From NCBI RefSeq assembly GCF_000222685.1, contig NZ_AFWJ01000112.1:154087-218086 (forward strand): a DNA stretch of 64,000 nt, given 5' to 3'. The first letter of the stretch is position 1, and each line of letters starts with the position of its first letter. Below, in pieces: positions 57,114 through 64,000 of the stretch. Under the pieces are notes generated by a model. It was not told where the DNA came from. It searched no databases and worked only from the letters and a program-made list of their open reading frames with translations. The stretch is from Vibrio nigripulchritudo ATCC 27043. Lineage in GTDB: Bacteria; Pseudomonadota; Gammaproteobacteria; Enterobacterales; Vibrionaceae. Both the position numbers and the translations under genes were made by a program.

Positions 57114-57617
57114 GTGTCTGTCGAAAATGAATGAGATATTTGGAGTAAGATCAGGCATTTTTTTCAACAAAAGTTTGGTTGAATTATTTAAAATCAGAGA
57201 GTTATGTCGAAAAACACATGTTGTAATTTCCATTTACATTCTATAGTCATCTGTTTTTTGATCGAATACAAAATATGGATAAATCTGTTTATTTATGCTG
57301 TCTGTAGATTTTTATTTCAACTAAAATCCAAAAACAGCACATGTAACTTATGCTTTCGGGGTGTGGTTATATAAATGTTCTTTTTGAGGCTGATCGCTGA
57401 TCATATGTCATCTAGCAAAAGATCGGAAAAGATCTGTATGTGAGGTGTAACCAGTGCAGTCACATCCATATTACAGAAAAAATAGAGAGTTAGAAGCACG
57501 AAAATTTCTTTGCAACAAGACGTGATTCAGATCAAAGCGACTCAGCTTAGATAATCGCATTATCAATTTATCCCAGCAGGAAAGGTCGCTGGGGATCAAT
57601 TGTTTTGAGGTATTAGT
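57114..57617 (+). promoter_or_regulatory. 504-bp intergenic region before the zinc-ribbon gene
   Basis: AT-rich and without a convincing gene. Near its right end are GTGATTCAGATCAA (57522-57535), which resembles both a CRP half-match and an FNR box (TTGAT-N4-ATCAA), and a hairpin CCCAGC/GCTGGG (57573-57594) whose loop holds AGGAAAGG, a GGA-in-loop pattern like CsrA sites. A 39-codon ORF near 57128 has no ribosome site and was not accepted. I see nothing else. Confidence 0.4.
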
Positions 57618-57857
57618 ATGACCGAGAATAGCTGCAAAAAATGCGACAGTGAACTAAGGTGGAATGGCGGCTTATACCATTGTGATTTTTGCGAAGAAGA
57701 CTACCAGAAGCTGGCGAACTGCCCAGATTGTAATATGCCTTTAGAAAAGCTTCAGGCATGTGGTTCCGCAAGCTATTTTTGTCATAGCTGCAATGAGCTT
57801 AAGTCTAAATCTCGAGTAAAATTCGTTTACAAGCTAGAGAGTGAGTCAGCTTTATAG
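57618..57857 (+). CDS. Zinc-ribbon protein (YfgJ-like)
   Basis: Small 79-residue protein with four CxxC pairs (C6/C9, C22/C25, C35/C38, C55/C58) plus C48, consistent with two zinc ribbons; the first ribbon holds KKCDSELRWNGGLYHCDFC. E. coli YfgJ, also placed between der and xseA, has the same pattern; its function is not known. GAGGTATTAGT before ATG. It converges on xseA with 19 bp between stops. Confidence 0.85.
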   Translation: MTENSCKKCDSELRWNGGLYHCDFCEEDYQKLANCPDCNMPLEKLQACGSASYFCHSCNELKSKSRVKFVYKLESESAL

Positions 57858-57876
57858 AAGCACTCTCTAACAGACA

Positions 57877-59211
57877 TTATTCCGATACGATCGAACGAAT
57901 TTCACCTTCAGCCAGTCGGGTGACCAATACATCACCCGCTTCAACACTCTTATCTGTTGTTACAACTTTCCCATTCTCAAGCTGTGTAATGCTGTATCCA
58001 CGTTTTAACGTTGCCAGCGGGCTGACCGTATCCAGTTTCTCGGCTGCCAGTGACAACTGATGCCGTGATAAAAGCAGTTGCCGGTCCATCGCATCAAACA
58101 GCTTGGTTTTGCTATTGGATAAACGGTTACTGAGATGATTGAGCTTTTGTTCCGGGCTATTCAGCGCAAGTCTGTGCTCTAGCGAGGTTATCTTAAGCTG
58201 ATGCGAAGACAGCTTTTTCATCACAGCAGAATGCAGACGTTGTTCTAATTCATCCAACCTTTGATTCTGCTGCTGCAACTGAAAGCTAGGGTGTTGACGC
58301 TCTAGCTTTCTCTCTAGCAGAGACAGAGCCATTTTATGCTCTGATAAGAACCGGTGGAAACTTTGATGCAGGCTTTGCTGCTTTTGGCGTAGCGAAAGTA
58401 CTTTGTGATTGTTATCCCGACTCACCAATTCTGCCGCGGCTGAAGGGGTAGGGGCCCGAACATCAGCAACAAAATCGGCAATGGTCACATCCACTTCATG
58501 ACCCACTGCGGAAACAATCGGAATCTGACTGGCTGCAATTGTGCGCGCTAAGATTTCATTATTAAAGCACCACAGATCTTCCAAAGAGCCACCGCCTCGT
58601 CCGACAATCAGTACATCGCACTCGTTGCGTTCATTGGCTCTGCCAATCGCCTGAGCAATTGATATAGCAGCTTGTTCTCCCTGAACTATCGTTGGGTAAA
58701 CCACAATCGGCAGACTAGGATCGCGGCGCTTTAACACGTCCAGAATGTCGTGTAGTGCTGCACCGGTCTTAGAGGTAATAACACCAACCTGCTTTGGGTT
58801 CTCTGGCAAAGGTTGCTTGGAGCTTTGAGCGAATAACCCTTCTGCCGCGAGTTTCATTTTCAGCTCTTCAAACTCTTGCTGAAGTCGACCATCGCCTTCG
58901 GGCTGCATGCTTTCGATGATTAATTGGTAGTCGCCACGAGGCTCGTATAGAGAAAGGCGTGCTTTCACTAAAACCTGATTTCCGTTTTGTGGCTTAAACG
59001 TTACCCGACGATTATTGCCGCGAAACATGGCGCATTTCACCTGTGCACGAGCATCTTTTAACGTGAAATACCAATGCCCGGAGACGGGAGCAGAAAAATT
59101 AGAAATTTCGCCAACCAGCCAGACGATGCCCATTTCATTTTCGAGTAATAAACGAACTTCGGAATTCAGACGGGATACAGTGAAAATATTATTATTGGTC
59201 AGAGAAGACAC
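57877..59211 (-). CDS. xseA: Exodeoxyribonuclease VII large subunit
   Basis: Catalytic subunit of ExoVII, which degrades single-stranded DNA from both ends. N-terminal OB fold (~1-100: [29 protein letters not shown]), the catalytic core (~120-310: [66 protein letters not shown]), and a long coiled-coil (~290-400). I chose GTG 59211, giving 444 residues starting [16 protein letters not shown], the Vibrio N-end as I recall it; an ATG 18 codons upstream is open. Divergent from guaB. Confidence 0.94.
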   Translation of the reverse strand: MSSLTNNNIFTVSRLNSEVRLLLENEMGIVWLVGEISNFSAPVSGHWYFTLKDARAQVKCAMFRGNNRRVTFKPQNGNQVLVKARLSLYEPRGDYQLIIESMQPEGDGRLQQEFEELKMKLAAEGLFAQSSKQPLPENPKQVGVITSKTGAALHDILDVLKRRDPSLPIVVYPTIVQGEQAAISIAQAIGRANERNECDVLIVGRGGGSLEDLWCFNNEILARTIAASQIPIVSAVGHEVDVTIADFVADVRAPTPSAAAELVSRDNNHKVLSLRQKQQSLHQSFHRFLSEHKMALSLLERKLERQHPSFQLQQQNQRLDELEQRLHSAVMKKLSSHQLKITSLEHRLALNSPEQKLNHLSNRLSNSKTKLFDAMDRQLLLSRHQLSLAAEKLDTVSPLATLKRGYSITQLENGKVVTTDKSVEAGDVLVTRLAEGEIRSIVSE

Positions 59212-59322
59212 AACTAATCTCGAAGGCGTGAATATGGAAATTAGCGGCAATATAATACATATCAAGGGGGTGAATGCAAATAAAAAATAAAAAAATGTGT
59301 GGTAAAGCGATTGCCCTGTGCG

Positions 59323-59328
59323 TATAAT
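59323..59328 (+). promoter_or_regulatory. guaBA promoter -10
   Basis: Consensus TATAAT at 59323-59328 with no good -35 at 17 bp. It would give a leader of about 85 nt to guaB. No convincing PurR box was seen. Confidence 0.5.
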
Positions 59329-59420
59329 CCGGCTGCAATATCAAATCCAAATCACTTTATTATGCGAAACGATAAAGCTTGGATTTATTCCTATTAACAC
59401 CCTGTTGTGAGATATTGCAA

Positions 59421-60887
59421 ATGCTACGAATCGCAAAAGAAGCTTTAACTTTTGACGACGTTCTACTCGTCCCGGCACATTCTACTGTTCTTCCGAATAC
59501 AGCTGATCTTCGCACTCAGCTAACAAAAAACATCACTCTTAACATTCCTATGATCTCCGCATCTATGGATACGGTAACGGAAGCTCGCCTAGCAATCGCG
59601 CTAGCGCAAGAAGGTGGTATCGGCTTTATCCACAAAAACATGTCAATTGAGCAACAAGCTCATCAGGTGCACCTAGTAAAGATTTTTGAAGCAGGTGTCG
59701 TTACTGCTCCTGTTACTGTTAAACCAACAGCAACCATCGAAGATGTTAAGGCTCTTACCGAAGAAAACGGCTTTGCTGGTTACCCTGTTGTGGCTGATAA
59801 CAATGAGCTTGTAGGCATCATCACAGGTCGTGATGTTCGTTTTGTTACCGATCTAACTAAGAAAGTAGAAGATGTAATGACGCCAAAAGCGCGTCTGGCA
59901 ACGGTGAAAGAAGGTGCTTCTCGTGAAGAAGTACAACAGCTGATGCAAGAGCACCGCGTTGAAAAAGTACTGGTTGTGAATGATGAATTCCAACTAAAAG
60001 GTATGATCACTGCAAAAGACTTCCACAAAGCAGAGCGTAAACCTAACGCATGTAAAGACGATCAAGGTCGTCTGCGTGTAGGTGCAGCAGTAGGCGCAGG
60101 CGCTGGTAACGAAGAGCGTGTTAAAGCTCTGGTTGAAGCTGGTGTCGACATTCTGCTTATCGATTCTTCTCACGGTCACTCTGAAGGTGTTCTTAACCGT
60201 ATTCGCGAAACGCGCGCGGCTTACCCTGATCTAGATATCATTGGTGGTAACGTTGCTACGGCTACAGGTGCAAAAGCTCTGATTGAAGCTGGTGTTAGCG
60301 CAGTGAAAGTGGGCATCGGTCCTGGCTCTATCTGTACGACTCGTATCGTAACGGGTGTTGGCGTTCCTCAAATCACGGCTATCTCTGATGCGGCAGATGC
60401 TGCTGCTGAATACGGCATTCCTGTCATCGCGGATGGTGGTATCCGTTACTCTGGCGACATCTGTAAAGCGATTGCTGCTGGTGCATCCTGTGTGATGGTT
60501 GGTTCTATGTTTGCAGGTACTGAAGAAGCACCGGGCGAAGTTGAGCTTTACCAAGGTCGTGCTTACAAATCTTACCGTGGCATGGGCTCTCTGGGTGCAA
60601 TGTCTAAAGGTTCTTCTGATCGTTACTTCCAGTCTGATAACGCAGCAGACAAATTGGTACCTGAAGGTATCGAAGGTCGTATCGCGTACAAAGGTCGCCT
60701 GAAAGAGATCGTTCACCAGCAAATGGGTGGCTTGCGTTCAAGCATGGGTCTGACTGGCAGCGCAACGATCAACGACATGCGCACGAAAGCAGAATTTGTA
60801 CGTATTTCAGGTGCAGGCATGAAAGAGTCGCACGTGCATGATGTACAAATGACCAAAGAAGCGCCGAACTACCGTACTGGTCAGTAA
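59421..60887 (+). CDS. guaB: IMP dehydrogenase
   Basis: Oxidises IMP to XMP, the committed step to GMP. TIM barrel with two CBS domains inserted (~94-205), the catalytic cysteine C305 in [17 protein letters not shown], and the flap region with [11 protein letters not shown] chose ATG 59421, giving 488 residues starting [16 protein letters not shown]; 14 upstream codons are open but not family-like. guaA follows after 86 bp in the same operon. Confidence 0.97.
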   Translation: MLRIAKEALTFDDVLLVPAHSTVLPNTADLRTQLTKNITLNIPMISASMDTVTEARLAIALAQEGGIGFIHKNMSIEQQAHQVHLVKIFEAGVVTAPVTVKPTATIEDVKALTEENGFAGYPVVADNNELVGIITGRDVRFVTDLTKKVEDVMTPKARLATVKEGASREEVQQLMQEHRVEKVLVVNDEFQLKGMITAKDFHKAERKPNACKDDQGRLRVGAAVGAGAGNEERVKALVEAGVDILLIDSSHGHSEGVLNRIRETRAAYPDLDIIGGNVATATGAKALIEAGVSAVKVGIGPGSICTTRIVTGVGVPQITAISDAADAAAEYGIPVIADGGIRYSGDICKAIAAGASCVMVGSMFAGTEEAPGEVELYQGRAYKSYRGMGSLGAMSKGSSDRYFQSDNAADKLVPEGIEGRIAYKGRLKEIVHQQMGGLRSSMGLTGSATINDMRTKAEFVRISGAGMKESHVHDVQMTKEAPNYRTGQ

Positions 60888-60973
60888 GCCAAATAAATTC
60901 TGAGGCAGCGACAAACTGGCTGCCTCTTCCCCGTATTTTGACAATGCTCAACTGTCTATCTTGAGAAAAGAAA

Positions 60974-62527
60974 ATGACTAAAAACATTCATGACCAACGT
61001 ATTCTGATCTTGGATTTCGGCTCACAGTACACGCAGCTCGTGGCTCGTCGTGTTCGTGAAATCGGTGTTTACTGTGAACTTTGGAGCTGGGACGTAGAAG
61101 AAGCGGACATCCGCGAATTCAACCCAGACGGCATCATCCTTTCAGGTGGTCCTGAGAGTGTAACGGAAGCAAACTCTCCGCGTGCTCCTCAATACGTATT
61201 CGATTCAGGTGTTCCTCTGCTTGGTGTGTGCTACGGCATGCAGACCATGGCAGAACAGCTTGGTGGTAAAGTATCAACTTCTGACGAGCGTGAGTTTGGT
61301 TACGCTGCGGTTGAAGTTTCTGGCGAATCTTCACTCTTCAAAGATCTTGAAGCAACTCAGGACGTTTGGATGAGCCACGGCGATAAAGTGGTAGAAATCC
61401 CACAAGGTTTCGTGAAAGTCGGTGAGACAGATACTTGCCCGTACGCTGCAATGGCAAACGAAGAGAAGAAATACTTCGGTGTTCAGTTCCACCCAGAAGT
61501 AACGCACACGAAAAACGGCCTGCAGATGCTAGAGAACTTTGTTCTTGGCGTTTGTGGTTGTGAGCGTTTGTGGACCTCTGAGTCCATCATCGAAGATGCT
61601 GTTGCTCGTATCAAAGAGCAAGTAGGCGACGATGAAGTGATTCTTGGTTTGTCTGGCGGTGTTGACTCATCTGTAGTAGCCATGCTGGTTCACCGTGCTA
61701 TCGGCGATAAGCTGACTTGTGTATTCGTAGATAACGGCTTGCTTCGCCTAAACGAAGCAGAGCAAGTGATGGATATGTTCGGCGACAAGTTTGGTCTGAA
61801 CATCGTTCACGTCGACGCAGAAGAGCGCTTCCTTAAAGCTCTGGAAGGTCAGTCTGACCCAGAAGTGAAGCGTAAAACTATCGGTCACGTATTCGTTGAA
61901 GTATTCGACGAAGAGTCGAAGAAACTTGAAAACGCGAAATGGTTGGCTCAAGGCACAATCTACCCAGATGTTATCGAATCAGCGGCGTCTAAGACTGGTA
62001 AAGCACACGTTATCAAGTCTCACCACAATGTTGGTGGCTTGCCTGATGATATGGAAATGGGCTTGGTTGAACCGCTTCGCGAGCTGTTCAAAGATGAAGT
62101 TCGTAAGATTGGTCTGGAGCTAGGTCTTCCTTACAACATGCTTTACCGCCACCCGTTCCCGGGTCCAGGTCTAGGTGTTCGTGTTCTTGGTGAAATCAAG
62201 AAAGAGTACTGTGATCTACTGCGTCGTGCTGATGCGATCTTTATTGAAGAACTGCACAACGCCGACCTGTACAACAAGGTTTCTCAGGCATTCACTGTAT
62301 TCTTGCCAGTTCGCTCTGTTGGTGTAATGGGTGATGGTCGTAAATACGATTGGGTAGTATCGCTACGCGCCGTTGAAACCATCGACTTTATGACAGCACA
62401 CTGGGCACACCTTCCATACGACTTCCTGGGTAAGGTTTCTAACCGAATCATCAACGAAGTGGATGGTATTTCCCGCGTGGTTTACGATATTTCTGGTAAG
62501 CCACCAGCAACGATTGAGTGGGAATAA
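60974..62527 (+). CDS. guaA: GMP synthase (glutamine-hydrolysing)
   Basis: Converts XMP to GMP with glutamine and ATP. N-terminal class I glutaminase with C86 (GVCYGMQ), H173 and E175 (FHPEVTH), then the ATP pyrophosphatase with SGGVDSS (227-233) and the C-terminal dimerisation domain ending in KPPATIEWE. 517 residues. The order guaB-guaA is the usual operon. Confidence 0.98.
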   Translation: MTKNIHDQRILILDFGSQYTQLVARRVREIGVYCELWSWDVEEADIREFNPDGIILSGGPESVTEANSPRAPQYVFDSGVPLLGVCYGMQTMAEQLGGKVSTSDEREFGYAAVEVSGESSLFKDLEATQDVWMSHGDKVVEIPQGFVKVGETDTCPYAAMANEEKKYFGVQFHPEVTHTKNGLQMLENFVLGVCGCERLWTSESIIEDAVARIKEQVGDDEVILGLSGGVDSSVVAMLVHRAIGDKLTCVFVDNGLLRLNEAEQVMDMFGDKFGLNIVHVDAEERFLKALEGQSDPEVKRKTIGHVFVEVFDEESKKLENAKWLAQGTIYPDVIESAASKTGKAHVIKSHHNVGGLPDDMEMGLVEPLRELFKDEVRKIGLELGLPYNMLYRHPFPGPGLGVRVLGEIKKEYCDLLRRADAIFIEELHNADLYNKVSQAFTVFLPVRSVGVMGDGRKYDWVVSLRAVETIDFMTAHWAHLPYDFLGKVSNRIINEVDGISRVVYDISGKPPATIEWE

Positions 62528-62561
62528 TCCTCTTTTACTCATTCGTGAAATAAAGAATTGA

Positions 62562-62594
62562 AAATGCCCTCACAGCGATGTGAGGGCATTTTTT
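62562..62594 (+). terminator. guaBA terminator
   Basis: AAATGCCCTCACA with TGTGAGGGCATTT around GCGA, then TTT. Confidence 0.95.
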
Positions 62595-62683
62595 ATATTG
62601 ATTACCCATACTTACACGGACTTACTGATTTGTTGGAAGTGTCGAAGGTACATTGATTATCTTGCTCTCTCAATGGTAATGAA

Positions 62684-63499
62684 ATGAAAGTAACAAAATA
62701 CTTAATGTTTACTAGTGCGTTGATTTTTAGCACTAATAGTTTTGCAGAAGACGGCTTAACACTCGGTGACTTACTGAGTAATACAAAAAGCCTAACGGAA
62801 GAAAATGAGGTTCTGAAATCTTGGAGGGCATTCACCAAGCTCAACTTTTCAGTCGATTCAGAAGGGCAACCTCAAAGTAAAGTAACCTATCTCAACAATC
62901 TCGATCAGTCAGTCGCCATTATTTCTACCCCTGAAGGCAGCATTGAAATGCTGGAAACGCCAAACGTCACGCTCTTCAAAGGTGCTGGGCAAACAGGGGT
63001 TTATGGATATGGGCAGTGTGGTGAGATGGATGCACCAACTCCAGTTCAGATGCGATTCTATTCAAGCTTGTTACAGTTTTTGTTGAGTGAAGCAAGCGCG
63101 GTAAAACCAGAGTCTATAAACCAAACGTTGAAGGTCTCTCGTGAAGAAAAACAGGTAGATGCTCAGGTTTGGATTGGTGAACCGATTGTTCTCGATGTTG
63201 GCGAAGACATGCCGATAGGTGACTACATTGAAGTTCAGGCACCTTGGGGAGTGTCTGGTGATATTCGTCGTAACACCGCTGATTTGGGCTTTAATTTCAA
63301 TTATTTTTATTCGTATGAAGGCGGGAAAGATGAAGTTAAACTCAAAGGGACATGGGAAAACACGCCTCAGCGTACAGACGGTTATGACCATGAGTCCATG
63401 GACAACTGGCTAGTATGTGTTGATGAAGCCTATCTGGAATCCGTTAACAAAGTAGGTCCCAAAAATGTGGGTAAACTCGTGAAGCTGGTTAACCCATAA
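62684..63499 (+). CDS. Exported protein of unknown function (271 residues)
   Basis: I do not recognise a family. A signal peptide is clear (residues 1-21, MKVTKYLMFTSALIFSTNSFA, minus one shown as the cut before EDG). The mature ~250-residue protein is acidic, mixed alpha/beta by composition, and has just two cysteines (C112 in GYGQCGEMD, C245 in NWLVCVDEA), which could form one disulfide. A Gly/Tyr/Phe-rich stretch (~195-215, GFNFNYFYSYEGG) is notable. No lipobox. It follows the guaBA terminator and has its own terminator, so it is probably monocistronic; the ribosome site is weak (GGTAATGAA). Location by signal: periplasm or outside. Confidence 0.75.
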   Translation: MKVTKYLMFTSALIFSTNSFAEDGLTLGDLLSNTKSLTEENEVLKSWRAFTKLNFSVDSEGQPQSKVTYLNNLDQSVAIISTPEGSIEMLETPNVTLFKGAGQTGVYGYGQCGEMDAPTPVQMRFYSSLLQFLLSEASAVKPESINQTLKVSREEKQVDAQVWIGEPIVLDVGEDMPIGDYIEVQAPWGVSGDIRRNTADLGFNFNYFYSYEGGKDEVKLKGTWENTPQRTDGYDHESMDNWLVCVDEAYLESVNKVGPKNVGKLVKLVNP

Positions 63500-63506
63500 A
63501 GAATAA

Positions 63507-63534
63507 AAAAGGGATGGCACTAGCCATCCCTTTT
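63507..63534. terminator. Bidirectional terminator before the symporter gene
   Basis: AAAAGGGATGGC with GCCATCCCTTTT around ACTA; T-runs on both strands, between two convergent genes. Confidence 0.92.
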
Positions 63535-63549
63535 GCTATTGAGTTTTCG

Positions 63550-64000
63550 TTACGTAGACGGTTGCTCTACACCGTCTGCTGCTTCATCAGCTTTCGGGGA
63601 TTGACCCGTTTTACGCTTGTATTTCTCTTCCCAGTAGTCGGCACCTTTAATGCCAAGTTTTACTGGGTTGAATGTGTACTCAGATACGCCAGCCTTCTGC
63701 TGTTCTTCGTAATCTTTCAGAGCTTTTAAGGCAGGTTTTGCCATAAAGAAGATGATAAGAATACCCACGATGTTCAGCCAGGCCATCAAGCCAACACCCA
63801 CGTCACCCATTGCCCATGCAAGGTTCGCTGTTTTGACTGTTCCATAGAAGACCGCAGCCAGAAGAATCACTTTAAGCACAAACATCATGCCACTGACCTT
63901 AAATGAGCGGCGGATGTAAGCGATATTGGTTTCCGCTATGTAGTAGTAAGCCAGAATCGTAGTGAAAGAGAAGAAGAACAAAGCAAATGCAATGAACAGT
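63550..64000 (-). CDS. Sodium:alanine symporter family (AGCS) protein, C-terminal part
   Basis: The last ~150 residues of a membrane carrier that runs off the right edge. Visible are the family segment FIAFALFFFSFTTILAYYYIAE, then three helices (VSGMMFVLKVILLAAVFYG, LAWAMGDVGVGLMAWLNIVG-type, and ILIIFFMAKPALKAL), and a hydrophilic acidic C-tail (~60 residues). In AGCS proteins the F(S/T)xxxxxYYxE segment is well conserved. Substrate likely alanine or glycine with Na+; not determinable from this part. Confidence 0.85.
   Translation of the reverse strand, partial: LFIAFALFFFSFTTILAYYYIAETNIAYIRRSFKVSGMMFVLKVILLAAVFYGTVKTANLAWAMGDVGVGLMAWLNIVGILIIFFMAKPALKALKDYEEQQKAGVSEYTFNPVKLGIKGADYWEEKYKRKTGQSPKADEAADGVEQPST

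Noticed and set aside
57128-57247. 39-codon ORF after der (starts MNEIFGVRSG)
   Set aside because: No ribosome site, AT-driven composition, nothing recognised.
59355-59385. PurR-like box (ATGCGAAACGATAAAGC) before guaB
   Set aside because: Alignment to the PurR consensus fails in the second half; too weak to report.

Overview
The window looks like about 64 kb of a Vibrio chromosome. The evidence is a chitin-oligosaccharide binding protein next to the hybrid sensor ChiS, an OmpU-type porin with a long AT-rich upstream region, codon use of moderate GC, and a gene order I recall from Vibrio cholerae chromosome 1. There are no insertion sequences, prophage genes, CRISPR arrays or rRNA genes. Nearly all of it is core housekeeping DNA, so the less familiar signals lie in leaders and intergenic regions.

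Layout. 1-5007: chitin sensing (cbp, partial, and chiS, both on the minus strand). 5248-9510: rsmC, an AI-2E family membrane protein, a 36-residue membrane protein, hemL, and divergent erpA. 9751-13978: an RND efflux adaptor and pump; the adaptor frame is broken at an A-run that is also a canonical -1 slippery heptamer. 14042-19793: an M23 murein endopeptidase, tyrS, a DUF454 protein, a CBS-less MgtE-type transporter behind a long leader with a small upstream ORF, and dacB. 19902-25119: ompU, greA, yhbY, rlmE, ftsH. 25177-27978: folP, glmM, secG. 27988-37411: tRNA-Leu(GAG), initiator tRNA, then rimP-nusA-infB-rbfA-truB-rpsO-pnp. 37579-40340: nlpI, suhB, trmJ. 40459-46101: the complete isc operon iscR-S-U-A-hscB-hscA-fdx-iscX. 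46282-48074: pepB, ndk. 48300-57070: rlmN, pilF, rodZ, ispG, hisS, yfgM, bamB, der. 57618-62527: a zinc-ribbon protein, xseA, guaB, guaA. 62684-64000: an exported protein of unknown function and the C-terminal part of a sodium:alanine symporter family protein.

Functional links. nusA, infB, rbfA, truB, rpsO and pnp join transcription elongation, translation initiation, ribosome maturation and RNA decay in one region, with two intrinsic terminators ahead of rimP. The isc genes build Fe-S clusters used by products encoded nearby: RlmN and IspG carry clusters, and ErpA is an A-type carrier. RodZ, DacB, the M23 peptidase, GlmM, BamB and NlpI all concern the cell envelope.

Most promising for follow-up: (1) the A_AAA_AAG frameshift site in the RND adaptor gene; (2) a 14-codon leader ORF rich in Asp/Pro before the MgtE-type transporter, resembling the logic of Mg2+-responsive leader peptides; (3) a 14-bp sequence shared exactly by the upstream regions of cbp and chiS, a candidate ChiS operator; (4) several strong unannotated stem-loops, including a 19-bp stem before der, a terminator in the greA leader, a terminator just before the rsmC start codon, and a cbp leader that can fold in two exclusive ways. 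All statements rest on reading the sequence; no alignment or folding program was run.
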